A stretch of 64,000 nucleotides of DNA from Saturnia japonica (Eukaryota > Arthropoda > Insecta > Lepidoptera > Saturniidae). The notes below the pieces were generated by a model. It was not told the DNA's origin, did no database searches, and saw only the letters and a program-made list of their open reading frames with translations. Shown here one piece after another: positions 14,101 to 25,417 of the stretch. The first letter of the stretch is position 1. Each line of letters begins with the position of its first letter. The translations under genes and the position numbers were made by a program. Where the stretch lies: the NCBI GenBank assembly GCA_033032175.1, contig CM065309.1:10106001-10170000 (forward strand), read 5' to 3'.

Positions 14101-17100
14101 TAAATAGTTATCTCTTGAAAACAAGGCTCTATAATTATTTATAGCTTTAGGTTTTGTCTACAATCTCACCTGATTTTAAGTAACGGTCGCCCAAAATGGT
14201 AGCTCGCTAAACCTAATGCTGAACTGGCTCTCAAGTGCAGTTACCGGAACACACCTATAGGTCTTTGGCGACAGATTTTCTATTTGAGAGTGGTAGCTAG
14301 CTAGACGGGTATCAGAAATACCCTATCACCATGCTATAGTTTCACCACGAAGTTTTCCTTCATCGGAAACAGGCTTATTGCAAGGATTGGAACTCACATC
14401 TTTCGACGCGGTATCCGTACACGCTAGTACTGAGCCATCATTGCTTTTATTCGTATTTAGACGTAACTACTTACATAATCATATTCTAGGTTATTTTGTC
14501 TAGCTACGTATTCTTAAATGTTGGTATAAAGACATGAATGAAAGATATATTTAAAAAAACCCTATTAAAACTAACAGTAAACCATAATTAAAGAACACGA
14601 TGGAGTGGTTTGTGCCTACATTAATACTGGTTACTTGTAAGTACTAATATACTACACATATATAAAAAAATATGGTGCTTTATACTAAAATTACCATCGT
14701 AAATTTCAACAAAGGTTTATTATTTTTCTACTGAATAATCATAAACTAATTTTACACAATATGTACTTACAACCATTTGTATGAGCCATCAGGGTTGGGT
14801 CCATCAGATTCATATCGAATTATTGGTATTGGCGCATTGGTTGGTTGCTGTTGAGCTTTCGCTGTGAATGTCGCTATAGTCAAGATTACGAAGATTGTTG
14901 AGATCTGTTGAAAAACGATAAAAACTGGATATTAAATTGAGCAAGGAATATTAGATTGAGCAAGATTACGTTATTCAATAGATTAATTTTTTCTACGTTC
15001 TTTTTAATATTTTGTATATTTAATGTATTCTAAACGAAAATACATTAGGTAATTAAAAATAAAATTAATCGTCACATAGGTAAATATACAATTGACATTT
15101 ATTAAACTATGGATCGTAAACAGGTGGAGGGCTTGGACGTTTGTGAGCTCCGCGCAACAAAAATAATTGAAAAGTGATCTAAACAATTAAATGATTAAAG
15201 TTTTTAATAAAAAAATTAATAACATTTCATTAATATTTTTAGATACTTTGGCGAATAAATGAAACAAATAGTACCTATTTCATTCGTTATAAATACCTAT
15301 TTCATTATTATTAAATTCAAATATTTATCAATTTACCCAAATTCATAATACGGTCCTATTGAAGGATGATTTATGAAGTACCTACTAAGCTTTTGCCCGC
15401 CAATAAATGCATTCTGTGTCATATTCCACGGTGTAATCGACTTCTATACCAAACTTTATTTGCACCACGGAGCTCGTTTAAACATGCTTGAAGGACAAAC
15501 ATACTTTCGTATTTACAATATATAATAATAAAGCGCCTCACACTTTTCATACAGCAACTAAACTTTTAAAATATACGTTATTTGTCCTGATGTTTTTATA
15601 GCAGGCGTTCGGCCATGCTATTTAACTAATTTTCATTTTTTTAAGTTCTTTAAAAGAAGCAAACTCAAATTGTTTAATGTAACAATAATATTTTTTAATT
15701 TAATAAAGGTTTGTACACAGATTTGATAAAAATGTAGATGTAGTAAAAGCCACTAAAGGATGATTTGTCGCATATGCCGGAAATACAGACAGTGCCGGAA
15801 CACGCAGAGAGAGAGAGAGTTAGGTTACTAGCGCTTTCTCGCCAAACAATAAGTTTATAGGACTAGCATGTTGAAATTGCCAACCGCAATCTATGATTTA
15901 TTAGATACATATGTAAGAATGCTGATATAACTACATGCATCCACGTGAAGTTAAATGTCAAAGTTTAAGCAATTTTATACACGGTCTTGAAGTCTAAGTG
16001 CTTACTTCAAATGTAATACAATTTTTGACATGCATAATATTAAAGCTTAATAATTAAACATACATACATTATCTCTATAAGTAGTAGTAGTAGTAGTATT
16101 AGCTATATACCAAGAAATATATTTAAATAATATTTATTTAATTTTAAAATAGTTTCTAAATTTTATTAATATGTTTATGACTGAAACTTTGTATAGAATA
16201 TATATTGAAATGGAGCTTTTTGAAAAAAAAAAAAATACTGACACTAATGTTGAATTATGACCTATTTAGAAAAACACTGTGAATGTGAATTAGTGAATAT
16301 AGAAAAAAAATGAATTAATCAAACTTAACTACATATAATTTATAGTAGTTTCTTTAAGTAATTAGTATTTAAGTAAATAGTATGGTTATTTGTTTTAAAT
16401 ATGTATGTATATAATAGCAAATAAAATTAAGAAAATTTAAAAAATATTTATAATTAATGTTTTTCTTCAACTCCTATTGTTTTCGTTATAATAGGTATAT
16501 TATGTAAAGAAGATTACTTATGACATACATAAACTTAAGGGATTAACTATCTTATGCGACAGAAGGATGTCGCAAAGTCTTTTGTTGGCTCGTGACTAAA
16601 TTATATTTTATGATCAATAAAATTTATGTAATACTTGTTTTGGCACCTCTTAATACTTAAGACCTATTTGATATTGTTTCTGCATAATGTGATTATTTGA
16701 TTTCGTTTATGATTAATGATATTCTATAAATTATGTGACTTTTACTTAAAATTGTTGTTACTTTTGGGGTATTAAAAAGAAAGAGAAATAAACAAAACCG
16801 TATTCAATTTCATTAAGAAGTATAGAAAAGAGAGGCTAGTGAATTCATAGCATATCGAATATTCTAAATAAGACCATTATATGCTGATTATCGTACGTTG
16901 ATATTATTGATCTTGCAACATACTTTTTCATTTTTTCATAGTGGCACGGCTAAACGAAGACACTGTGTCTCACGTTACGCACAGTACCTATAATTCAAAA
17001 ATAATGGTGATTGACGAGGGATCGGCAATCCATCGCCGATCGTCACTGTCATGCAACTACTATGGCAATTGGCTTTCGCGATCGAGTTTGACATGTCCTG

Positions 17101-18422
17101 CCCCACCATCTAACACTTTAAAATCTAATGCAGTTTATTTGTACTTTGCATTTTGTTATGAGTATTATTAAAGTTTTAAGGTTAATATTGATACGTCGCG
17201 TCATTTGTTAAGAAATGTATAAGTAGTTAAACTTACCTACACATTATAGTCAATAAAATAAAAGAAGTCGGGGAATAATATATGAGTGTGTACATAAATC
17301 TCGAGAGAAACACGACAAACACATGTAAATACCCCAGAATAGGTAAAGAAAGGATTCCGTGACTTGATAATGATCTCTTTGTATTTCTCCTGTTTAAAAC
17401 ATCTGCATAATGCAATTTCAATTACTTGACTCGTACCTTTTTATTCATGTTAAAACTGTAAATTCAATTAAAACAAAGGTGAATGTCATAGTTAAGCAAA
17501 GCTTGCGTACAAATTGGCTTAAAAGTTCATTGTATATTAGGATCAATAATCACAACTGCATAACAATTATTGAAATTATATGAATTTTTTTTTAAAGGGA
17601 CGTAATTTTTTCTTATTTTTCTTAGATTGCATATAATATAGATCCAGGCTTAATTCATTAATGGCAGTTCAATTATCAATAAAATATATTATTTTGAGTT
17701 TGTTAGAAAATTTAAGTAATAAAATATAAAAAATTGCTACAATATTTAATAGGTATACAATTAAAAAATCAAAATCAAATAAATTGAATATGACATAAAT
17801 TAAAGTTGTAATTTAATTGCCATAATTTATCAAATTATCAAGAAAAAATACTATTACATATTCTTTAACATAAAAAAAAAAAAAAAACAAATTTGGAAAT
17901 TATTCTGTACATTTAAAAGTAAATATTACGAGTGTACTTTGAACATAAGCTACATTGTATATTGTGTTATAAAGAATTGATTAAATAAGCGTAACTAATG
18001 TACACGTTAACGCCTTCACGCTTAAAAACCATTAAACAATTACACTTATGCTAAATGCACCTCCACCATAGAATATACCTACTATAAAAGTTTTTTTTTA
18101 GAACTGACTATACTATTATGCTTAGGGGCCCTGGAGCCTCTGACGGCTTTTACAGCTTCACCGGACTTATACTATAAAAGCTCTTCCATCGACCTTTTAT
18201 CAAATATCAATGAAAATCAAACGATTTAATCGTTTTATAAGATTTATATTATAACTGGTAATCACTAAGGATACATTAAAAAAATAATTTACTAGTGTTG
18301 TGAATTACATAATATATAATATATACCTAATTTATGAAATAAAGTTAATCCGATGTATAGATATAATATTATTGTGCCATTTCAAAATGTTTTATTTAAA
18401 TAAATCTTACCATTGCGTTCAT
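8151..18422 (-). CDS. Gene A: RR-1 cuticular protein (CPR family), 156 aa, four exons
   Basis: Secreted structural protein expected to bind chitin in the cuticle. Coding exons in transcription order are 18422-18411, 14904-14771, 13756-13585 and 8303-8151. All introns are GT-AG and the frame stays open (12+134+172+153 nt, stop included). The first exon encodes only MNAM, and the second completes a hydrophobic signal peptide ending near AKA. The RR-1 domain covers about residues 50-114: it starts YETGNEI, continues [10 protein letters not shown] and YIADENGF, and ends GDHLPTPP, matching the G-x8-G-x6-Y-x-A-x-E-x-G-F-x7-P-x2-P pattern. After it comes the common [14 protein letters not shown] helix and a short Gln/Pro/Ser tail ending KGRF. 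The 5.3-kb third intron and the 3.5-kb first intron carry many repeats. I saw no canonical AATAAA within 150 bases after the stop. The family call is firm; an individual gene name cannot be given. Confidence 0.93.
8338..8562 (+). repeat. tRNA-derived SINE, family 1, copy 1 (gene A intron 3)
   Basis: Starts with a tRNA-like head containing an A box (GTGGCGAAGTGGTAGTAAG) and a B box (CGGATTCGATCCCCGC), followed by a body with CTGTTTAGTTACCATAATAC. It sits 35 bases from an exon of gene A. Other copies: 12951-13168, 20032-20232 and 29572-29816. Confidence 0.75.
8851..8934 (-). mobile_element. 5'-truncated retroposon with 12-bp target duplication
   Basis: Only the last ~75 bases of the 310-bp retroposon remain, with the poly(T)/poly(A) end at 8851. 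It is flanked by TGTTAGCAGAGA at 8839-8850 and 8935-8946. Truncation at the 5' side together with a target duplication shows target-primed reverse transcription. Confidence 0.8.
8966..9300 (+). repeat. tRNA-like SINE, family 2, copy 1
   Basis: Begins ACTAGCGACGCAACCCAG and contains a B-box-like AGGTTCGATTCTCAGG and the body GTGTTATTGGGCTTTGTGCC. A copy in reverse orientation lies at 50920-51240 with the same order of blocks. Confidence 0.65.
9301..12144. other. Gene A intron 3, mostly unrecognised DNA
   Basis: A LINE-like tail segment lies near 10680-10900 (GACTGAGTGAGTCAGTCAGT and AAATTTGGGATTC). The rest is AT-rich without a recognisable gene. Confidence 0.4.
12145..12365 (+). repeat. Dispersed repeat ending TTTTTGAAGTCGGTAAAAA, copy 1
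   Basis: Includes AACATCCATAAA, ATTCGAATTGAGAACCTCCT and TTTGAAGTCGGTAAAAAA. The reverse-oriented copy at 35845-36045 begins TTTTTTTTACCGACTTCC and shares the AATTCGATTT and GAAAAGG blocks. Confidence 0.65.
12951..13168 (-). repeat. tRNA-derived SINE, family 1, copy 2 (gene A intron 3)
   Basis: On the plus strand ACCGGGTTTGAACCCGCGAC is the inverted B box and CTACCACTGCGACCTGAGG the inverted A box. The body starts CACACACGGCCGTTTAATTCC. Confidence 0.75.
13335..13428 (-). mobile_element. 5'-truncated retroposon, short target duplication
   Basis: Diverged copy of the 310-bp retroposon 3' end (CTATACTGTTAGCC, TTTTTACAGCTTAACC). ATCAACG occurs at 13328-13334 and 13429-13435. Confidence 0.6.
13795..14085 (+). 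repeat. Lepidopteran interspersed repeat (GGCAAACAAGCATACGG), copy 1
   Basis: Contains GGCAAACAAGCATACGGACC, GGTAAGCGGCTACAGTAG and GACCTGGAAACCCTAGTCACC. The same series appears in reverse at 34255-34485. It lies in gene A intron 2. Confidence 0.65.
14140..14455 (+). repeat. CTGGCTCTCAAGT family, copy 2
   Basis: Shares ACAATCTCAC, CTGGCTCTCAAGTGCAG, GACAGATTTTCTATTTG and GGTAGCTAGCTAGACGGG in order with the copies at 5995 and 41385. Within gene A intron 2. Confidence 0.65.
14905..18090. other. Gene A intron 1, AT-rich
   Basis: No gene seen. A short AGT trinucleotide run occurs near 16081 and a 13-A run near 17876. A GC-richer spot near 17020-17100 has no recognised identity. Confidence 0.4.
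18091..18169 (-). mobile_element. 5'-truncated retroposon with 11-bp target duplication
   Basis: About 79 bases of the 310-bp retroposon 3' end. TACTATAAAAG is repeated exactly at 18080-18090 and 18170-18180. Confidence 0.85.
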
Positions 18423-18502
18423 TATGTATAGCCGTGGCTTTTGAGAGGGTCTGGATGCAATCACAGGCGATACAAATGTGTGTGCGGTGACACAGTATGG
18501 GG

Positions 18503-18510
18503 TTTATATA
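18503..18510 (-). promoter_or_regulatory. TATA box of gene A
   Basis: On the minus strand the sequence reads TATATAAA, about 80 bases upstream of the ATG at 18422. That leaves room for a transcription start near 18480 and a short 5' UTR. Position and sequence fit a TATA promoter, which is common among insect cuticle genes. No transcript evidence is available. Confidence 0.6.
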
Positions 18511-18514
18511 CCGG

Positions 18515-19073
18515 CTTGTTTACCTATGAACTAAGTGCGACCAGACAGATGACGATGCAACGAGCGCATCCCGACCATACAATTGAAAATCTCAAAGTAA
18601 ATCCTTTAAACGTGAATTAACGATATTATTGGACGTGCTTATTCAAACAATCATAAATATAGACGGAAAATTACAGAAACTTGAGAAAGATTAAATTTGT
18701 TATTAACAAAAAATTGAGAAATAAAAATAATTAAATTTTATTCAGATAACTTTCACTACATGATAACTTTTTGTAAGTATAAGTATTTAATTATTGTATT
18801 TCATGTAATTGAATATGTACTCCAAAATATTATGACAGTGACATTTAAAGTAAATATTCATAGTGTACTAGGTAATTTATAACTAAGCTTTAAAATAATA
18901 AAATTTTAATAACCATATTACAAAAAGCAATAAAATATATAAATTATTATTATTTAAATATAAATAAACATATCTTTGCGATAAACAATTTATCTTCAAG
19001 TTGGGTATTAAAGTGGCATTCTAAATGAGATAAACATAATTGAAATTGAATAATATTGAAATCTTATATATAA
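18515..19073. other. Upstream region of gene A
   Basis: AT-rich apart from a moderately GC-rich part at 18530-18600 immediately upstream of the promoter. No specific transcription-factor sites can be called with confidence. Confidence 0.35.
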
Positions 19074-19735
19074 CTAGCAGTGTGCTCGCGGCTCCGCAAC
19101 CCGTTTATTACTACGTGGTAGTTATTTACATACCGCAATTTTATTTTTATTCATATTTTATACAAATCATATAGTTAACAATTGAGAAATGACATAATTA
19201 TACTTCCCGTGTACAAAATTTCATGAAAATCTGTTAACTATAATTTTTTCATGATGTCTAAATGTATTGTTGACGATTTTTAAAGTCTATCAATTATGAA
19301 ATCACGTCTGCATCCCGCCTACGAAATTTGGCAAAAGCAGTTAAGAATTAATAAAAAAATATTTTTTTGTTATTTTATTTACATTTTAAAAAATATTTTT
19401 GACAATCATTATAGTCTATCAGTTACGGAATGACTTATACTTCCCCTAAACAACATTTCATCAAAATCGGTCAAGAATGAAGAAATTGTTTTACTATTTT
19501 TAAAAGTAATATTGTAAATTTTAATCTATTAATTGACCAATGACATAAGAATCTCGTGTACAAAATTTTATAAGAATCCGTCAAGCCGTGTCTGTGTTAC
19601 AGACAGATAGACAAATAAATAAAATTGTAATGGTATATTCGTGAACAGTATCGTTCATAGAGTATGCCCCAATCGGGAAATTTGAAAAAAAAATGTATAG
19701 ACAGAAGTATAGATTTATTAATATAGATTGTATTT
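19074..19735 (+). repeat. Repeat with internal degenerate tandem units
   Basis: Starts CTAGCAGTGTGCTCGCGG. A segment of the form AATGACAT..ACTTCCCGTGTACAAAATTTCAT recurs near 19190, 19430 and 19540, and again at 42530-42765. This is a decayed non-autonomous element with three or more internal units of roughly 110-240 bases. Confidence 0.5.
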
Positions 19736-20031
19736 ATATCTAATCAATTAGTTTATGTTATTCACAATAAGGTAGTTTATTTATCCAATTTATCCAACTA
19801 CATAAAAATAAAACAGCATAAAGAATACTATATAATTTTAGAAAGTATTGTATATCATACGAAATCTTGATAAGTGCAAGACATATTATGTCGGTCTCTG
19901 CAGTTTCAGTTTAGGTAGATACATTCACTTAACTTCCCCCCCCATTCAATCTCTATAGTAAGTCCACGTAATAAAGTAAAGTTCATATTCGATAATCGAA
20001 AAGAAAATAAAATTCCGCTTCATATTGGTAT

Positions 20032-20232
20032 CTATGCGGCGGCCTTGTGACGCAGTGGTAGTAGGCCCTACTATTGTACCAAAGAGGTAGCGGTCGATCC
20101 TGACTTTTATGTGACGATCATAATTGTTAACAACCCAGTGTTAAATATCTAAATATATTTAGTATATCAGCTGTTTAGTTACCATAATACACACTTTGCT
20201 TAGTTAGGAACTTATTACCTTTGTGTGTAATT
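20032..20232 (+). repeat. tRNA-derived SINE, family 1, copy 3
   Basis: GCCTTGTGACGCAGTGGTAG is the A-box head, and GTAGCGGTCGATCCTG a partly deleted B box. The body has CAGCTGTTTAGTTACCATAA. Confidence 0.7.
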
Positions 20233-20561
20233 GGACATCCATATTATTTATAGATAAACGATTAATAAGCGAGGGTGAAACAAAATCATAACCTATAATT
20301 TATTGATAACCCTAATAAAATGTAATAAGGATGTGAAAACTTATTATTGATGGCCAGAGCAATCATTTTTTAGTAATCTTTGGTTCTTATATTATTGTTA
20401 TATATATATATATATATTTGAAGACATCAGTTAGGTACTTGTATTTTATATAATTGCTTGTTAAAAATAAAAAATCTATTTCAATATATAATAACATGTA
20501 TAATTTTATTAAGAAGGTTGAAAGGTTATACCTTTTTATTTTTATTTTAACGTGGAGGTAC

Positions 20562-20770
20562 CCTTCATGGGTACACACTCGCCCGGGGGGACGAGTGGTT
20601 ATGTGAGACTCCTACTCACTAAAACTCCACGGTGCACCGTCCGCCGCCGTAATGGGGCGATATGGGACCAGCGGTAGCAAACTACCGCGCCGCCCCGGCG
20701 GCAAGGCCCGGAAGGGCCGCCCGCTGACGGAGACAGTCCGGTGCAAAACGAAACTGTCTCGTATCAACTT
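20562..20770 (+). repeat. GC-rich patch, likely LINE-derived, unidentified
   Basis: This ~200-base patch is far richer in G and C than its surroundings. It includes CTCGCCCGGGGGGACGAG and CGGCGGCAAGGCCCGGAAGG. A short open frame crosses it, but the peptide (GTSGSKLPRRPGGKARKGRP) matches no domain I know. It is probably part of a retrotransposon. Confidence 0.35.
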
Positions 20771-21097
20771 ATACAACCTATATTTCTATGTCTGTAAGAA
20801 TAGAAATTTAGAAGGGATTGGTCATTTAAATTCAAATATGGATGACAGGAAAATACTTAGAAAAAGATTATTTGTAAAACATACTTTAGAGTCAAAGGAC
20901 TCGTAATTTTTGATATTTAAAAGAATGATACTTTTAAATCTAATTCAAGATATAAACGTTTGGTATAGTGTAATACTAAAAATAATTACATAAAGTATAT
21001 AAATTGAAATGTCAGAGAGGTCTCATTCCGAGTTTTATAATAATTGTTATAATATATTTGTTATATGATATCTAATCTCAAAAATGAAATTATATTG

Positions 21098-21225
21098 AAG
21101 ACGGTCCCTGCTTAGAGTTTGCGCTGCGCCTGTCATCCAAGGCGACGCGGCCAAGGGGGCGGTTCCTGTCTCGAGCTTGCTTTGTGCCAGTCGTCCAGGG
21201 CGACACAGCCGAGGTGACGGTTCCT
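21098..21225 (-). repeat. 58-bp direct tandem repeat, just over two copies
   Basis: Units start at 21098 (GACGGTCCCTGCTTAGAG), 21156 (GGCGGTTCCTGTCTCGAG) and a partial one at 21214 (GACGGTTCCTGG). On the minus strand they give short peptide repeats such as PGTVTSAVSPW and NRPLGRVALDD. It looks like part of a retroelement, not a host gene. Confidence 0.55.
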
Positions 21226-21539
21226 GGTTCTACATCCGTAGAACCTATCATATTGGTGACGTAGTGAAGTGGAAATTCCGGAGGCTTATTTATTTGAATT
21301 GACAACAGTCGTTCATTAAAAATACATAAATAATAGACATTAAGTAATAAGATTAATGAACAACTAATTATAGCCAATTTCAGCATGCATGAAATCAAAA
21401 AATTAATGGTTATAATTAGAATTAAATTTACTTACCAAGAAAATTATTATTGTTTTTTTTTTAAAACATGCTTTTTTAAACATAAAATACACAATTTTGT
21501 AAATTTCACCCGTGCAAAGTCGGGGCGGGTCGCTAGTTT

Positions 21540-22863
21540 TAGATAAAATACAAACAATATGTCATAATAATAAAGAAACTTAATAAATTCTTAAAAATAG
21601 AACTATTATTAAAGAATGAAAATATAGGAACTTATATATCTTATTAGGAACTTATATATATTTTTAAAGGCTTTATGATAAAGTTATACTTTTATTTAAT
21701 TTCCATCGGAAGAGCAATACAAAATTAATATTATATATAGCATATAAAATTAACATATAGATAATAATATTGTAAATGTCCTTGGAATATATATTTATTT
21801 AATTTTTATCTTAATTTCATTAAATAATCCCTTTTATTCCAGTTCAATATTCATCAGGCCAATGGTTTTCTGTCCTTTGATGCGCTTTATAGTGGACTAT
21901 TGTACCCAATTTTCTTGATGAAGGTACAAGCGCATTTTGTATATGTTAAAATTCTACCGACATAACTGTAAGGTAAGGTATGCCGACAGATGGTCTGGTC
22001 TTCTATATTACAAAGAAACTACAAAATAACGAAGGTGGTTGAGGAGTATTTTGTAATACGAGTAAAAATTATGGCTGTCTTAAATTTTTTTTCTATTTAA
22101 CCTGCTTAACATTTTTCAGATATTTATAGAGCACATAAAGTGCCTGTAAGAATTAAGAATCAGTTGTAATTCTGTGGTCTCTCGTGTAATGTTGCTTAAA
22201 GCTGTCATAAGCAAAACAGGCTAATATTCACATAAGCGACGATACATTGTGAAATGCGTTAACCATCAAAACGAACATACTGACCCTAAGCAATCCTGTT
22301 TTACATGTGGCATTTAATGAAACCAATATAACACATTGTACACGTAATAAGCAACTAAAGACATCTGAGTTTATTTTAATGTTAAAGATAGAAAATTACA
22401 TACTAGTTGGGTTAGGCACAATTTATTGTTTGATTGATTAAAAGGTCAACATAAGTTGCGCATATATGCAAATAAGCATTTTACACTTTATTAAAGATGT
22501 TACTTAATTTTCCTCGCAACAATTATAAGAAAAGGTGTTTTCATTGTTAATTTTATTAGTTGCTTAATAAGCCATGACTCAATAATATTTATGGATATAC
22601 ACTTAAATACGAAACTTTTAAAATAAAATATGTAATAGGTATTAATTATAATTAGCGTGTTTTCAAATATAATAAAAAATATTGGATTTTATTCATTGCA
22701 AATATTTATGTACCATATGTTTCAACATTGACCTACTAGTGTAATATAGTAATGGATTGTTACTAGGAATAACGACTGAATTAATAAACATTTTTTCTTT
22801 TAGTTCCGACACTAGCGAACTTAATGAAATAAGACAAGGAATAAAAAGGTTCTTTATTAATAA
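21540..22863. other. Intergenic AT-rich DNA
   Basis: No gene or defined repeat recognised. A repeat end (GTCGGGGCGGGTCGCTAGTTTT) closes just before it. Confidence 0.4.
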
Positions 22864-23480
22864 CTACTAGCTGTGCCCCACGGTTTAACCCGCCTTAATT
22901 TTATCCAATCGTCGTGCCGCTCGCACCCATGTAGCCTATCATAATCGTTTTCACTTCCCACAAGTAGAAATTCCTTTAATTTTTCATTATATCTTAAACT
23001 ATGTGTCCAAATAGCATGTTATAGAGAGCAAAATTAAATTTCATAAAATTGTCTTTATGATAAAGTAACCTTTGTTCGTAAGGATTAATATGCCTTGCCT
23101 TTTAGGCAAAATTGATGATTATTGATGGCATTATTTTTATAATGCTCATAAATCAAAATTTAATCTTCAATAATAAAAAAAACGCTTAATAACTTAATAA
23201 TAAGAGATAGGTATATGCTATCGCAGACTTTTTTTTAAATATACTAAGGTACCAATATTTTTGTAGAACATTGTATTTATATATAATTAACCATTATGCC
23301 GCGCACGCGGATAAAGCAGTTCGAGAGGGCTTCCATTTAAAACTTATGTAACAAAAATCAATATTTAAGGCTAGCCGAGAGTTGTAGCCTAACACTATAC
23401 TATTCCTCGTGATTCTGGATATCATATTCAAAATATCCGACTGGTAGTTCCAGAGATAGGTGTGTTTAAACAAACAAACA
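22864..23480 (-). repeat. ACTAGCTGTGCCCC repeat, copy 2 (uninterrupted)
   Basis: Starts ACTAGCTGTGCCCCACGG. In reverse it follows the same order as the repeat split by the hAT element at 1180-5090. Around 23281-23295 it carries the counterpart of the hAT target site without an insertion. Confidence 0.7.
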
Positions 23481-24434
23481 AAAAACTTTTGCGCTTTATT
23501 ATTTCAAAAATAAATCTAAAAAGTATAGATTCAAATGAGTAGAGTGGAATAATAAATCAATTAGCCTTTCCACCGTCGATGTACATATTCAGAAAACAAG
23601 AAGTCTTAACTATTTCAAGTATTCGTATAATAATTATCTTATATTACATGTAGTTATAAATTATGAATTTTGGAATATTAAGTGGGCACAATATATTAAC
23701 CTATTATATCCCTGATTAACTAGCAAACTCCAGACAAAATTAATATGTTAAGTCAGAATTACTTGAGAAACAGTTCCAATTGTAATTTTAATATTTAGCC
23801 ATATATGTCTAGACAATAGTTTTCTAACGGCGAAGTTGAGTTTGTCCCTTAATATAGTTTACCTTTTCGTTAGAATTGTTCCGTGTTTTCTTCAGTAATG
23901 TTACCTAATCATTTTGGTGAATGTGAGTGTAAAATTACGGAACTCTCGGTGCGCGAGTCCGACTCGAACTTGGCCGGTTTTTTTATACATAATATATTAT
24001 AAGCTTACAAATATAAGTCAAGTATCTTGTATAAGAAGCTTTACCCCTGTGATTTCAGAAATTATCTAGATACACGGCGAGATACACGTTCAGTTATAAT
24101 CTAGGGTGGCACACCGGCCAGTGTGTATAATATTAACACGAACCATTCCGAGGTACATATACCTAGCTACTTACCTACCTATCTTACCTACCACGTACGC
24201 ACTTGAAATTTTGTGTGTTATGTTTGTGTGTGTGTGAATATTGTATTAGGTTCTTACATATGAAATTGGCGTTTTGTTGAACTGGTCAATTTGATCTCAA
24301 ATATCTGTCGTATGGTAAGGAATTCTAAATTAAAATTTATTTCCAATTTAGGCTTGTATATTTGTGTTTCGAATTTAGTGATTCATTTGTATTCGCACCA
24401 TTTGATATTTCTTTGACATCGTTCTTTTCATAAA
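23481..24434. other. Intergenic DNA
   Basis: AT-rich. Short ACCTACCTA-like and GTGTGTGT runs near 24170-24235. No gene recognised. Confidence 0.4.
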
Positions 24435-25417
24435 ATGGAAAACTAAAAATATCGCGTTATTTACGAATATGAGTTCCACCGTGGCATCAGTGCTACAAAA
24501 ACCATTCGAAGGTTTAGTCATACGTATGGGGAAGCTACTGTAAAAGAAAGCACGGTACGTTTTTGGTTCCAAGGTGTTCCTTTTGCAAAATTTGACCTAT
24601 GAAACACACCCCGTGGACGGCCGGAGACCATAGTTGATAATGAAGAATTAACGGTCACCATGGAAGCGGATCCATCGCAAATCACGTCAAAGTCAGCGAC
24701 AGGCTTCGGTATAAGTGTTAGAGAAAAAGGTATCGCATGAATTGACTGAAGCACACCAACAAACACACATTGAGTGCTGCGTTACATTACTCAACCGTTA
24801 CAATAACGAGGTAGTTTTGATTCATATTGTTACTTGTGATATTAATAGATCTTTAACGACAATTGAAAATGCTCATCAATTGGTTGAACCCAAAAGAACC
24901 TGCCAAATCCTGTCCAAATCGAAAGTTAACTTAGAAAAAGGTACTGGTGTGTGTTTGGTGTACCGGTGCTGGTGTCATACACTACAGCTTCCTAAGATCT
25001 GACCAGATGATAACGGCAGATCTATATTCTGAACAAATTGAAATCATGATGGAAAACTAGCCATTAAACAACCGAGACTGGGCAATCTCTCTAGCTCACT
25101 ACTGCTTCAGGACAACGCTAGACCCCATAATTCACAACAAACGGTCGCTACACTAGATGAACTGTGGTTGGAATGTCACCGATACCCACCATACTTCCCG
25201 GACCTGTTTTCAACAGATTAGCACTTTTTTCGGTATTTGGACAATTGCTTGTAAATATATTTTTTTAAATTCTAACGAGGCTGTTCAAATCGCCAACAAA
25301 GATTTTATTGATTCTCGCTTCCACAATTTTTTCAGCAATGGAACCAATGAACTACCTATAAAATGGTGAAAGTGCGTAGATAATAATGGTATATACTTCG
25401 ACTGTTTAAATGTATGA
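24435..25417 (+). pseudogene. Mariner transposase pseudogene (DD34D)
   Basis: The frame fragments keep the order of a mariner transposase. N-terminal helix-turn-helix: IYEYEFHRGISATKTIRRFS near 24460 and VRFWFQG near 24556. Linker: RGRPETIVDNEEL near 24610. Catalytic region: HELTEAHQQTHIECCVTLLN near 24735, TCDIN where TCDEK is usual near 24835, LLQDNARPH near 25103, and PPYFPDLFSTD near 25190, giving 34 residues between the second and third Asp. C-terminus: NELPIKWxKCV near 25345. It is inactivated by an early stop (MEN-stop), a stop after AKFDL, frameshifts, loss of the residue after the first catalytic Asp, and a stop directly after the last catalytic Asp. I found no inverted repeats. It resembles the SETMAR-related group of mariners. 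Confidence 0.85.

Noticed and set aside
16081..16100. Possible CRISPR or satellite array at the AGT run
   Set aside because: It is a short trinucleotide microsatellite only. No spaced direct repeats of CRISPR type exist in the window, as expected for an insect genome.
16941..17171. Open frame in gene A intron 1 with GC-rich core
   Set aside because: No motif, no splice context, and no similarity I recognise. Considered chance.
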